Assembly: GCF_030253575.1 (NCBI RefSeq)
Contig: NC_080557.1
Location: 399,501-463,500 of the forward strand
DNA: 64,000 bases
Reading direction: 5' to 3'
Source: Rhododendron vialii
Lineage: Eukaryota > Streptophyta > Magnoliopsida > Ericales > Ericaceae
In this document: positions 36,968-55,014 of the stretch, in pieces
Layout of the letters: each line of letters begins with the position of its first letter
How positions within the stretch are numbered: position 1 is the first letter of the stretch
Translations under genes and position numbers: made by a program
Notes under the pieces: model-generated
Seen by the model: the letters and a program-made list of their open reading frames with translations, nothing else
Databases searched by the model: none
Told to the model about the DNA's origin: nothing

Positions 36968-39748
36968 TGTAACGACCCTGATTTTTGGTAAATAAAGATT
37001 TCGTTAAAAATTTAAATTTTTATTTTTAATTACTTGGATTGCTTTTGAAATCCCTTTTTAATTTCTAAAAATCCGTCATAATTAGATTTTGGCCTTTAAA
37101 ATTCGTTTCTTGATTAAAAGTCCTACTTGACAAGTATAGTTAGCTTTTAATCAATTAGTTGAGGAAATCTAACTACCAATTCATTTAGTTACTTTCTCCT
37201 AACCCTATCTTTTAACATTTACCCATTGGATAAGAAAAAGTCAGGAAAATTTTTATCCATTGGACAATAGGAAACCTAGATTTTCTATCAAGGATATTTT
37301 GTGCCAAATTTGATAAAGTATTCATATATAGTTATATATAGACTTATATACACATGCCTAAGGGACATTTGGTTATTTTAAATATTATTCAAGTATATAT
37401 ATATTACTTTATTCCTTTTATCCATTGGTTAAAAAATGCAAGGAAAAATATTATCCATTGGATAATAAGTTAGTCTTACTAACTAGTACTAAGATTTATT
37501 AAATACATCACTTCCTAAATTTTTTCATGTGTTTATATGCATTAAAGATATGTGAATATCTAATTTCCTAGATTTCTAAGTACACTAATATAAATATATA
37601 AGTACTAATACTTCTTGAATTATTCTAATAAGAAAATCTTGGCCATATATTTTATTTGATACTTGAAAATCTTGATGGATTATATGGTACCTAATAGTAC
37701 CTACATTTATATTTGAAAATTTGGACATGTGTGTATATATATATATAATAATATAATAGAAACATGTGCTTATTAGATTAGATTATTAGAAAATTTTGAT
37801 CTTATATTTTTTTATTGAATACTTGAAAATCTTAAAAGATTATATAGTACCTTGTAAAGTATTTTATTAGATTTTCTAAGTACACAAATATATTTTGAGT
37901 ACATGTACCTTTGGCCTATTATTTTTCTAGGAAAATCTTTACCCATTGGACAATAATTGCTAGAAAAATTTTTATTCCTTGGGTAATAGCCAAAACTTTT
38001 GCTATAAATAGCACCCCATTCTTGCCATTTAACTTTCACCTTCCAACCTTTCAACTTATCTCTCTAGAAATTCTTGAGTTCTTACTTTGTTCTTTCTTGT
38101 TCATGATGTTCTTGAATTTTTCTTGAAGTTTTTCTTGAAACTCATCCTAAGCAGCCATTAAACCGCCACCCAACCACCCTCTCGATCCAAAAGTTAGTAA
38201 TTTTTAGTCAAGAACTAGTTTCGAGATAAACCTTTCTCTTTCGAAGCTACCGAAAACTTACCATAGGAAGTCACTCCGTCTGATCGTCGACTTATTTTTC
38301 CGTAGCCGCCCTACTGCCAAGAAGAACGATAGATTATTCTTATCCCCTATCTCTAAGTGTATGTAGAGTCTCATATACGCTATCTCTAAGTATATGCAGA
38401 GTCCATTGTCCACTAAACTTAATGTATAACATAGAACCGTATGTTGGAAAGTATAACGTAAAATCTTCTTATACCCTAACTTTAAGTATATAAGGTTATC
38501 TATAGCCTATAAGGTTTGAAATGCATGATAGTCAGTAAACTTATTCTCGCTAATGGAAGTATGAGCATGTTGGAATAATCGACTTTTACTCTAATAAACA
38601 TGTGTTGTTTTGAATTTTCCACAAAGGAAGAAAGAATGGTTTTTCAAAAGACAGGACTTTATCATTGATAGAAGTATTCATATTTTGATCTTTAGATCGT
38701 TATGTGCATGTGTTATGAATTGTTTGTATTACTTGCCTTGTTGTAAAACATAAGTGATTTTCACTTTAAAGGCGTCCGTACATGTGACGTTATGCTTTAA
38801 GTTGTGGTTTGAGCATGATGATTAATATAGAGTTGCATGATCTTGCTAGTTTAGTTTCAAGATTACAATAAATGATTGATGATTACGTATGTGAAAAATT
38901 CTACCGCAAAGTCGTTACATGAAAACGAGACACAGAAATTAAGGAAGATAGAAACATGACACCTAGGGTGTGTTAATGATAAGGTGTGTTTTGAAATCGC
39001 AATGTGACCGGACTTGCCTATTGTGAGAATGTGTGTGTGTGTTCCAATGGAAATCCAGATCAGCGGAACCATTGTGAGGTTGTGTGCGTTCTCATGGGAA
39101 CCCGGAGCGACGGAACCATGGTGAGGAATGTCTTGGTTATCCGTGGAGATGAGCCAATGCAATTTTTGTGTGCCAATGGGAACCCGGTGCGGCGGAACCA
39201 TTGTGAGGATACTCGGGAGACCGGAACAACGGAATCGATGTTAGGTGTGTTAAAACGATTTTAAAATGTTGATTTGGTAAGTGATAAATGGAGACACGGT
39301 CCACGACGAGTCGTGTAGGAGAAACTCAGAAAATCATGGACACCAACGTTAGTTTGAACAGTAAATGCGGATGTGTCATTGTTAACTGTTAATGTAATGA
39401 TTTAATGTTTGTAATTTAAGGGTCAGCGGGTATGGATTATTCTATTGAGCTTTCGTAGCTCATGGTGTTACCTTTGGTGACTCTGACATATTATACTGGT
39501 GGCGACGCTGGTATAATGTATCAAACTTTATAGTTGATCAAGGTGAGCTGTATACCTTAGAGGCCTTTGGAGCTGAAGAGCTGATTAGGATGGAAGAGCA
39601 GACAGAACTGTAGTTAAGAACCCTAATTTCCCTCCATTTTGTAATGAAAGTACTCTTATGGAGGTTATGATGTAATAATGAGCCAAACTCTATTTAGATA
39701 TTCAATAAAATTGTTTATTTAACGTACCCGAAAATTGGGGGTGTTACA
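36968..39748 (+). mobile_element. Solo LTR, 2781 bp, TSD TGCAA
   Basis: Starts TGTAACGACCCTGATTTTTG and ends GGGGGTGTTACA. TGCAA flanks it on both sides (36963-36967 and 39749-39753). TATA box GCTATAAATAGC at 38001 gives plus orientation. TGTAACGACCC starts with multi-kb LTRs recall plant Ty3/Gypsy chromoviruses of the Del/Tekay type (recall). No gag-pol frames are present. Internal ATCCATTGGATAA-type repeats (37200-37960) and GGAACCATTGTGAG-type repeats (39030-39205) lie before and after the TATA box. Confidence 0.85.
39030..39205 (+). repeat. Imperfect tandem units inside the 2781-bp LTR
   Basis: Units of about 45 bp with AATGGGAACCCGG-type and CGGAACCATTGTGAG-type blocks occur at about 39040, 39085 and 39170, the last after a partial or spaced unit. 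They lie in the transcribed (R/U5) part of the LTR. Confidence 0.7.
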
Positions 39749-40910
39749 TGCAATGTTTGGTTTTTAATTATATTAAAAAAAATCTCTAAGGTTTTAAAGC
39801 AACTCAAATGGGTGTATTATTTTGTGTATTAGTGGCCGTGTGTGTTAAGAATCAACAAATAAATACTTGTTTTAGGAGCTCAAATAATTGTTATTTATGT
39901 GCTGGAGTGCGTTAATTAAAAGTGTGCTAGAATATGTATCAAGTTTGGCCATGTAACTAGCAAACAAGAAATAGATCGGTACCTATTTGAATTCAAATTT
40001 AACCCATGAAAAAAATTAGAATGACCCTCTCTTCTATTTTTTGGACATTTACTGTAAGAATTTTTGAAATTTCTTGAAAAGAAATACTCCATCACACTTT
40101 GTATGTAACCCATTGGAATACTCACGTACACAATAAAATTAACAATATCTTAACGCATAAATATTAAATCAAGTGTTGTAATATACTACCAGTTAACACA
40201 TTTTTAACACTGTGGATAGAGACCAATTGAGATGCTTTTACAATAGTGCTCAGATTCAGTTTAGTTAATTCTCCTCGTCTAATTACAAATCTTGTCAGTA
40301 ATCCAATCCAACCATTTCTCATTTTTCGAACTTTTGTTTACTTTTTCTGCATTCTTTTTTTCGATTGATTCTCTTGAACTACTCGGGCCTGCATTCTCTC
40401 TATTTCAAATTTTGAATTGGACACGACAATTCAGATTGAAATCATTCATTGTACAATAATGATTTAAATTTATTTAAAAATCATTCCAAAGTAAGAGAAT
40501 TCAAACCATTAACTTCATAAATTTACAATCTCGTCCGATCCAAACCTTTAGACACGGAAGTTCCATTTCCAAACTACTCATCCCCTTCCGAAAACGATCA
40601 TAAGAAAAAGGGAACTCCTCCTCGTTTATTTTCCCCAATCAAGTGGCCGACTGAACTTTACTGCTATCAAAAAACAATTTTTTCGGAATCTGACAGTCCA
40701 TTTTGGTGTGGACCGTTTGGATTTAATCCGAACTCTTACAAATCCTAGACGTTCATTGTTCGGATGAAAATTCGGATCGTCAATTGCCAAGATGAACAGT
40801 CAAATGGACCATACTACACGTGTAGTGTGGGGTAGTGCAATATAGCACCATCGAGTCCAATTTTTTCAGGGAGGAGGAATCCATTGTTAATTAAAGTAAT
40901 CCAAGTACTA

Positions 40911-41160
40911 GTACTCTCTCCATCCTAATTTAATAGTAGTTCTTTTGATAGTTCGTGTCATTTTTATAATTAATTATATTTTTGTAATTTATAATATTTT
41001 ATGTAATTTCGAAAATATTGTATTATAGAACTAAAATCGAGATTTATCAAATAAGATCCATATTGAATATGAAATTCATTACAAATTTAAAAATATAACT
41101 AATTTTTTAACCAATTAAAATAGAACGAGAGACAATTAAATTGAGACGGAAAGAGAAGTA
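40911..41160. mobile_element. Stowaway-like MITE (about 250 bp)
   Basis: The left end TACTCTCTCCATCCTAATTT and the right end AAATTGAGACGGAAAGAGAAGTA are CTCCGTCC-type inverted termini with TA at the borders, as in mariner-derived plant MITEs. Confidence 0.6.
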
Positions 41161-41170
41161 GTTAATGTTT

Positions 41171-41437
41171 GGAAAAATAACGGCTCAGGACGTGTTTTGA
41201 TAATTAATATCCGTCAAGGACATGCTGAGAACATTTGTTAATGCTAAAATATCTTTGGCGGGTATTAATTATCAAAACACATTCTGAGCGGTCATTTTCA
41301 CATGTTTGGAAAAATGATGGCTCATGACGTGTTTTGATAATTAATACCCGTCAAAAATATGCTGAGAACATTTGTTAATGCTGAAAACGTCTTTAAAAAG
41401 TATTAATTATCAAAACACGTCCTGGACCGTCATTTTA
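41171..41437. mobile_element. Two adjacent copies of a palindromic MITE family
   Basis: Copy 1 (41171-41300) and copy 2 (41308-41437) both have arms of the form CGTGTTTTGATAATTAATA and TATTAATTATCAAAACACGT around a GAGAACATTTGTTAATGCT centre. A third copy lies inverted at 57749-57881. A 16-bp direct repeat, AGAAGTAGTTAATGTT, flanks the pair (41154-41169 and 41467-41482). Confidence 0.8.
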
Positions 41438-41836
41438 CCTTAATGGTTTTTTATTTATTTATCCGCAGAAGTAGTTAATGTTCAAAAAGTAAAAAACCAA
41501 ATCATCTCTTCAACAGTATCGATTAAAAAAAACAAAAACAAAGCAAAAGTCTCTTTTCCATCCAGCTTACAGCGTCTTAACCATGGTTAAACCATGGGGG
41601 TGGGGCGGTGTTAGGTGGGGTTGACCAGTCTGGTTTGGTAGGCGTTGGGTCTGTTATTAAAAACCCACCTCCCTCTTTCTCTCTCTACTCTCTCTGTCAA
41701 GAGAGTCTCTCCAACCTCACCAATTCCCTCAACTCCAACGCTCCATCACACAAGAGACTCTTGCTTCTTATTAATTTCGCTTTCCGGTTGATCTTCTCGC
41801 CGGCCAAACGCAAACACCCCTCGGTACCATCGAGAA

Positions 41837-47924
<6,088 letters not shown>

Positions 47925-48020
47925 TTTTCTACAAGGTCCCTTGGTGAAGATGGTGAAAAGACGTTATTATGTAAATTATTCTTGCCGAGGTCAAATTAAT
48001 GGGCCAGACTATATGAGGCA

Positions 48021-48144
48021 TGCAGGAAGGCAAAGTGGAAAGCCTATTCGCCTTCCACTGCAATCCTTAGAAGTGTGCATGTTGCAGGAAGGCAAAGTGG
48101 AAAGCCTATTTGCCTTCCACTGCAATCCTTAGAAGTGTGCATGT
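48021..48144. repeat. 62-bp tandem duplication in the reductase 3' flank
   Basis: Units starting TGCAGGAAGGCAAAGTGG at 48021 and 48083 differ at very few bases. Each can fold: GGAAGGCAAA pairs with TTTGCCTTCC (one mismatch in the first unit). It lies about 100 bp past the stop codon, so it probably sits in the 3' UTR. Confidence 0.85.
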
Positions 48145-49561
48145 TGCCGGTATAGTAGCCGGTTCTGGGATTCATTCTCTCTTCTTGCTCTATGAATTTT
48201 TTGGTTCATGTATTATTCAAATATACACTCAATCATATCATAAGTAATAGCAATAATATTTAGGCATAGTGAATTGACTACTTGTAATTTTCTTTGTATT
48301 GAGCTTGAAGATGGTTTTGTCGACAGAAACTCTGGTTTTGGACTCACCTATGTAACCAATCATATTGCATTGGAAAACCACAGGGTTTATTATATTTGTG
48401 CGTCAACTTTCTCTATTGCTCTTGCAACATCATTTGTAGAAGCTTGAAATTGAAGTTACCCCCCGCCCCCCCTCTCTAAAATTATTTGTGCTACTCTACA
48501 AGTGTTTTATTTTTTTGGTTGTCAAAAAAAAGTGTTTTTTTTTTAATTTTTTTAATTTTGTCATTTTCTCATGATTGGTCTACCAGTTTTGTGGGGTGTC
48601 TTTTCCGACTAGTATTTTATGCATTTATTTACTACTGTTTTGTGGGGACATCTAGTCTGTTTTTATCAATTATTGTAGTAGTGGTCGCTAGTGGACATTG
48701 ATTTCATCGGTGCACTGCCATTATTTTATTCAAATACATCATCTAAAATAGCCCTCGTTCATCGCATGCCTGGTTATTTAAGTTCAGCACTTCAACCAAA
48801 ATAATCTCCCAATTCAGAAAAGCAAAAATAAGAGCACTCCGTCCATCTCTTTCAGAAAAAAGTTCATAGCTTTTTCACCATTTGTATTGTTGCGTCTTTA
48901 TGTCATCAGGTCTAATTGGATCGATCCTAATCGAATACAGAAGTAGAGTATTGAGTCACCTAATCGAACATGTTTTTTGTCAATCATTTTTTCAATCCAT
49001 TGACGTTCTATTTTGTTTTGCAATTTGACTAGTTTAAATAAGTACTACTATGTTTATCTAATTTGTTTGTACATGAGTTTTGGTGCGTTTTCGGCCTTTT
49101 ATATCACGTGAAAATCTTGAGAGATGAGCAGATTTCAACGCTATTCAATTTGAATGACTGGAAAATGCAATGTTTCAGGAAAATTGGAGTAGGGAGGATT
49201 TGAACTTTAATTTAATGTCTAGCCCCCAACCTATGGACCTCCAAATCAACTTTGACTTAAACCATACGGTCCATACCCTATTTGATTTTGTACCTAATAG
49301 TGTTAGATAGAAATGGAAACACAGACACTGCAGTAGGTAGGAATAGTTTCCACTGGGGTCTGTTTTTCCGTTGTCCACAAACGAACAGCAAATCAAATTT
49401 TTTTTTTTTCAATCGAAAGGCCAAATCAATTGGCATCTATAGATAATTCAATTAACCCACCTTGGATTTACACATTCAAATGTGAATTACTTAAGAATAT
49501 TTAAAACCTTCCTTTTATTCTTTGTTAATGTGCTTGTCAACTCCACCATGTATCGCTAACC

Positions 49562-49761
49562 CTGAGGAGTTCGGTTAAGTGAATGAGTATGGAAAAACAA
49601 ATAAGCGTTTGTCTTACATGAAATTTCATGTTTGAATCTCACATAGGTCAAACGTTTCAAATCTCTAAACCGCTAAAGGGTTTTTCCTGATCGTTAATTT
49701 TGAGGCCCCAGAGCTAGTAGAAGTGTACATGAGTTGATCCAGACATCCGATTATAAATAAA
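49562..49761 (+). mobile_element. Au-like SINE, second copy
   Basis: Head with GGTTAAGTGAATGAGTA and B-box-like GTTTGAATCTCAC (49632). The body shares GTTTGTCTT, GTCGTTAA-like and GTACATGAGTTGATCC blocks with the SINE at 4300-4490 and ends at CCGATTATAAATAAA. Confidence 0.6.
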
Positions 49762-50979
49762 CCCCACCATGTATTGCTTTTATATGATGAAAGGGACGTG
49801 GAAATGAAAAACCCCACACATGTTGGTTGGGTTGGTTATTATTATTATTTTTTATTTTTAAAATTGGAAATGAAAAAGACTTTATGGAAATCCAACTACC
49901 TACCCCGGCCTCATTTGTTGGTGGGAAGTGGGAAACTTTCATTGCACCCCCAAAATGGCTTCAACAGATAGAGCTTCACAATAAAACCAGGGGCGTAAAT
50001 CTACCACTCACACCACGTGGTGGCTAGTCCTTGGTTGTTGAGATTACAAAGTCAAATTAACGTCTAGTAAATTACCGAATCTAATACTAGTATAATGCTT
50101 TCATAGATCGGATCTTCTTTTAATTTAAGTTATTACTACTACGTTTCGGAAAATGTTTTTTTTTTTTTTCCGCTATTCATTTTGTATTTTGAGCCTTTTT
50201 CACAAAAATGGATGAGAAAATTTAAGTTCCATGGCGATTTTAGTTTCTTGGACATTTTTGTGATGGTCCTTGAGATTTACCATTTGATACACACATAGTG
50301 GTGTTTGCAAACGAGTTGATAAGTTGAAGCTCTACTTGATAAAAACTTACTTCAAATTCGATTTAACTAATGAACAAATAATGTTTGAGCACATTTTTGA
50401 AACTCTGAATTCAGTTTTCAAACTTAATTTAACAGTACGATGCATACTGAGTTGTTTGTTTGTTTTTTGTACTTCGGAATATTATATTGAGTCGTTTGTC
50501 ACCATATACAATAATATTGCCCTTTCTTACAAAGCCAGTTTGTTAGAAAGACTTTAGCTGGGCCCTGGTTAAGGCCCATAATAACTTGAGATCAGCTTGG
50601 ACTTTGGGTATTTGTTGTTGACATTCCCAATGAGAAATAAGATAAGACCTTGGCCCAATTGGAGTAGTATTAAGAAGTTACTCAGGCTCAGAAGATTGTC
50701 GGGGCCCATCAACCGAACCCAACTCTGGGATCATCTCTGTTTGTCAGGCCACAACCTCCAGCCATCTTCAGATACTACTCTCCCGTCGCCGATGATACCC
50801 ACCCACTGGTCACTACAACCATCATTTTGACAACCTCACCACACCAGCTGAGCCCAACATAATAATATAGAATCAAAGATTTCGCCTTAGCCGAAAACTC
50901 TCCACTTCTACCTCCAGTCCAATGTACGTATCCCCCTGCTCAAAACTAAGAGGGCCCTCAAATGGCCACGCACAATGAA

Positions 50980-51173
50980 GGGGGATTGGATCCAGTCCAG
51001 TTTGTTTGGATCAGTTTAGTCCATTTATTGCATCCGAGCCGTCCTTGAATTTATTTTTATTACTGCAAAATATCCAAAATACTCAAAACAAATCTAAGCC
51101 GTCCGAAACAATCGGATGCAAACAGATGGACCAAATTGGTCTGAACAAATTAACTAGACCGGATCCTTCCCCC
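50980..51173. mobile_element. Palindromic MITE with GGGGGAT / TCCCCC ends
   Basis: GGGGGATTGGATCCAGTC at the left is mirrored by GACCGGATCCTTCCCCC at the right. Inner blocks GCATCCGAGCCGTCC and TCGGATGCA pair in part. AATGAA flanks both sides (50974-50979 and 51174-51179). Confidence 0.65.
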
Positions 51174-52935
51174 AATGAAAGGAGGGATGTTATATTTGCT
51201 AGCCTTTGGTAACCAAGATTGTTATGCGAAGCACTAATATCTTGAATTAGTTGGGTATGAAACAAGTGGTAACTTAATTCTATGTCAGGGCATTTCTGCA
51301 CCTAATAATTAACTTTAGCTTTTGGATTTTGTCTGAAGCTTTTGTATCTTGAAAACTCTCTAAAAACAATCTACGGCTGCTCTAGCGTTGCCCGAACTTT
51401 CCCCCCAAGTTTATAGATCTATTAATGTAGGCATAAACGGATGATCGAGATTAATTTTAGCGGCTAATTGTAAGCCAACACAGATCTAGTAATAATTAAC
51501 CCAATTGGCCTAACTCACTCCACAAGGCCATAATTAAAGCCCACCCATGCACCCTATACTGTGGCTGAAGGCCACCTATTGAACTTTGGTCACTTTCAAC
51601 GTTGTGCACGTTGCACATGCTCCAAATCTTGTCCAAGCTAAGTGCTTAAGTAGGATAAGCAAAGAAACCCAAGCATTAGATGCTCATATACAATTATCAT
51701 TCAAATTTCCAATTACCTACAAGTGCGGAGCTAAAAATGCAATCTGTCTTGGGTTAAAATGGGTTAGTGGGTGAAATGAGTTGGTCGGGTTAATTTTACA
51801 TATAATTTTAGTTTTTTCAAAATTGTCTTGGACTAAAACTCACCTCACTGTACTCATAATTCTGTCCTTGACTACAATTACCTTAGTCAGTTCCTCTTCA
51901 AATCTATCTGTTTTTTTTTTTAGATGCCATGCTTCAGATAGTTTTCAAAATTTCAAATTGTACATTTTAGTGGAAACTAAAAACATGATTAATCAATACA
52001 ATATTGGTTTCCCACAATTGATGTGAATGCCCACATGGACAAGGTGAGATTCAAACAAGCGAGGCGTATGCCGACCGCAGCGCCGGTTGTCTCTTTAGCC
52101 CATGCATTTCCAATTTACAAGAATTCCTCCCCCCACCTTTTTAAAATTATTTTCAAGTACACATCTACATCTTTTTTTTACTTTATCAGCTCGCTTTTTC
52201 TTCACGCAAATGACCACCATCCCCAAGAACACCAATAGAAAAATTCCACTATCACTACGTAACTAATTGCACTACAGTAAGGTAGACTTTCTGAATTAAC
52301 AATGCAACAAAATACTTAGAACACAATCTTCTTTTGCATTCACAAGCAAACATCCCCACCCCAAGTACCCCTCTCTCTCACGAGGAGGAAAAATGTTTGT
52401 TTGTTTTCTGTCCTCTCATGGCAATTTTTTCTTGTCTACTTAAAAACAGTAGAGAGAGATGGGGGAAGACTTTTGTTAATTAACTTCCTCTATTTTTAAA
52501 TAAGTGTTTGGCACATAAATCAAGACATTTAAAAAGATGCATTTTTTTGTAAGACATTTTCAATAGATATCAATGAGTTTTTTTAAGTTGTGAGAAAAAA
52601 GTTTGAATATTTCAATGAAAAAAATCCATATTTTAAAGGTCTAGGTTTACGGGCCAAACGCTTATTTAGACGGATCGAGGGAGTATAACTCTAGTATTCG
52701 AGCAAGTTTACGTATACCTAGATTAATCTTAGGCCTAATTCCACCACTCACTTGTGAAAAACCCAATTAAAATTAGAGCATAACTCGTTTGAAAAAGTCC
52801 AAAGGATTTGATAACACCTGAGAAGTTTTAAATCTGAAATATTAGAAGGAAACAGACGCATAAGTCCCAGATCTTGACCACTAGATCCATTATGGTTAAG
52901 GAGAGGACCATTTTAGTCTGAGTTTGAGTGAATAC

Positions 52936-53154
52936 GAGTGATTTTTCAGTGCCGAGCAGGTATATTCTACGTGGTACCCGTTCAGCGTATCCGAGTCGTC
53001 TGATACACTTATAGACGGCTCGGATTAAAACCCTCCCTCTCCTCTCATCCCAACACTTTTTTTCTACAAATGTGAGCCGTTCAAACACGTAATGAACGGT
53101 TCGGATGCGCGAACGGACACCACGTTGTACCCGCTCGGTACTGAAAAATTTTCC
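52936..53154. mobile_element. Mutator-type MITE (219 bp, 10-bp TSD)
   Basis: Inverted ends ATTTTTCAGTGCCGAGC and GCTCGGTACTGAAAAAT. Inner arms CGTGGTACCCG and the mirrored GTTGTACCCG region also pair. GAGTGAATAC is repeated exactly on both flanks (52926-52935 and 53155-53164). No coding capacity. Confidence 0.85.
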
Positions 53155-53917
53155 GAGTGAATACACATTCACAGCTAGCCACTAACCTTAATGGGAAGCT
53201 TTGAAATTCTAAAATAAGTCACTAAAAACAACAAACTCAACCTTGTAGGGCGGTCTCAGACACCTTCCCGACTCTCTCCCGACATTTGTGCTGTCTCTCT
53301 TTGTTTATTAAATATCGTACCACCAACTTTGAAGTCATCATCTTTTGATCCCCAAAAATACAATTAAATTTCTTACAGTCAACATTTTGAGGTGGTACCT
53401 GTACTGATCGCCCCTTCTCAAAGAGCCTCGCACATAACACCTGTTGTTTATACATGTAAAAAACCTTATGGCAGGGTACCTAAATGGTCCTTTAATTTTA
53501 CAAAAGATTTAGGATCGAGTAGCTAGGAACAGAAAATTAAACAATATATACACTCTAATTTAGCGGCAGACCAATAATTTTTGTATAACAAATCATTATG
53601 ATGGATCTTTTGGTTAAGAATAGATAAACACGCAACATCAATTTGCATAAATATTTCTTGCACTTGGCACGTTTGATCTCTCACTATGAAAATAGAGGGA
53701 AAACATCTCCCATGCATAGAAGTTACGAAATTAGTCTTAAAGCTGTATTTTGGATGATTTTTTTTATTAGAATAAGGTGATTGTTTATAACCATTCATTT
53801 ATATGTGGCTTATAATTTTGCCACATTTCAAATTAGTTAGTACGTCATATCAGAGAGTACTAATTACAATATATGCCTAAAACGAAGAGCATATATGGTG
53901 ACTATAGCTAGCTCGGC

Positions 53918-53928
53918 TCTATATATAC
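53918..53928 (+). promoter_or_regulatory. TATA box of the IAA33-like gene
   Basis: TCTATATATAC about 275 bp before the ATG at 54199, followed by CACCACAACCACAACAAAAG, a typical plant start-site context, and a CA-rich leader ending in a GAGAGAGAG tract. Confidence 0.65.
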
Positions 53929-54198
53929 TCACCACAACCACAACAAAAGCAGCACTCCCTACTCACAACAAAACCTATATTTTCCCCTCTGATTAACCCT
54001 CCAAATCAGACCTACCCTTTTTCCTCAATTAGAGTTTTGAATCCCCTTTCTCTCCAACATAGCAACTGCTTAATTCCACAGACCAAAACCCTTTCCAATT
54101 TCTTCTCTACAACTCCTCCACAAACACAAGCTAGCTAGCAAAAACACACACATTCACAACTACCCAGACAGAGAGAGAGAGAATTAAGAAAACAAATC

Positions 54199-55014
54199 AT
54201 GAACAATACTTGTTATAATGATTCACAAAGACAAGAAACCCTCAAGAGGAGGTGGCAACAAGAGATGATCAGGAGGGTCCCGTTTGAGGCCTTTCCCGGT
54301 GGTGGGCTCGACGATGACTTGGTCTCCACCGTTGTCCCACCAGTGACGGTGGTGCTCGAGGGCCGTTCGATCTGCCAGCGCGTCAGCCTCCATAACCATG
54401 CGAGCTACCAAAGCCTCGCCGCGGCCCTCCGACAGATGTTTGTGGTCGACGGCGGAGATCACATGTCTTCTTCAGAAAATGATACTAGTAGTAGTAGTAG
54501 TAGTCTTGATCTGTCAAATGCTGTACCTGGTCACCTCATTGCCTATGAGGACATGGAAAATGATCTTCTTCTTGTTGGTGACCTTAACTGGAAGTAAGTA
54601 TACATGCAGTTGGTTAGCGTATACTGTAATTAATTAAACACCCATTTTACTTACAAACATGCATTTTCCTACGTACATTACTGGGACTGGCATATATGTT
54701 GAAGTCGGTTGATTGATCGATCGGAGTAATAATATAGAGGAAGATGTATATGATATGATCTTTCCAGAGGGGTAATATATATAGGAGTGCAATTTCTTTC
54801 ACACAAAGTGATCAGTGAATGTTCCACATGAGTCTCAGCTCTCATGGGCTCTGGTGGAGCTTAGATTAAATTAACCACTACAGTACTATCTTAATTTAAG
54901 ATGATGATTTTATCTGTGTATGTGTGTAGGGATTTTGTGAGAGTTGCTAAGAGGATTCGCATACTGCCGGTGAAGGCGAATTCAAAGAAGGCGAGAGGAG
55001 TAGGGGTTAACTAG
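54199..55014 (+). CDS. IAA33: IAA33-like non-canonical Aux/IAA protein (159 aa)
   Basis: Exons 54199-54593 and 54930-55014 join through a split Lys codon (donor GTAAGT, acceptor TGTAG) and end TAG. Aux/IAA proteins repress auxin-response transcription by pairing with ARFs through a C-terminal PB1 domain. Here PB1 spans about residues 47-147: VPPVTVVLEGRSICQRVSL begins domain III, then SYQSLAAALRQMF; the acidic block YEDMENDLLLVGDLNWKDFV (116-135) is intact, followed by AKRIRILPVK. There is no LxLxL EAR motif and no GWPPV degron, as known for IAA33, so auxin-triggered TIR1 turnover is not expected. The usual invariant Lys of the basic face is absent (VTVV), so pairing may be one-sided. A six-Ser run (AGT repeats, 54485-54504) interrupts the domain. 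Assignment is by motif recall. Confidence 0.9.

Larger units (their letters stand above)
39754..41836. other. Upstream region of the P450 reductase gene, MITE-rich
   Basis: No gene is seen. It contains an AT-rich stretch to about 40660, a palindromic element at about 40685-40850 (AGTCCATTTTGGTGTGGACC against TCAAATGGACCATACTACAC), a Stowaway-like MITE, and two adjacent copies of a palindromic MITE. From about 41645 a CT-rich tract (TTTCTCTCTCTACTCTCTCTG) looks like the 5' leader of the reductase gene. CCATGGTTAAACCATGG at 41581 is a 17-bp palindrome. Confidence 0.5.
48145..53917. other. Intergenic region between reductase and IAA33-like genes
   Basis: No supported gene. Contents: an Au-like SINE (49562-49761), a MITE with AATGAA duplication (50980-51173) and a Mutator-type MITE with a 10-bp duplication (52936-53154). 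The other stretches are AT-rich without visible structure; short open frames there have no recognisable motif. Confidence 0.5.
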
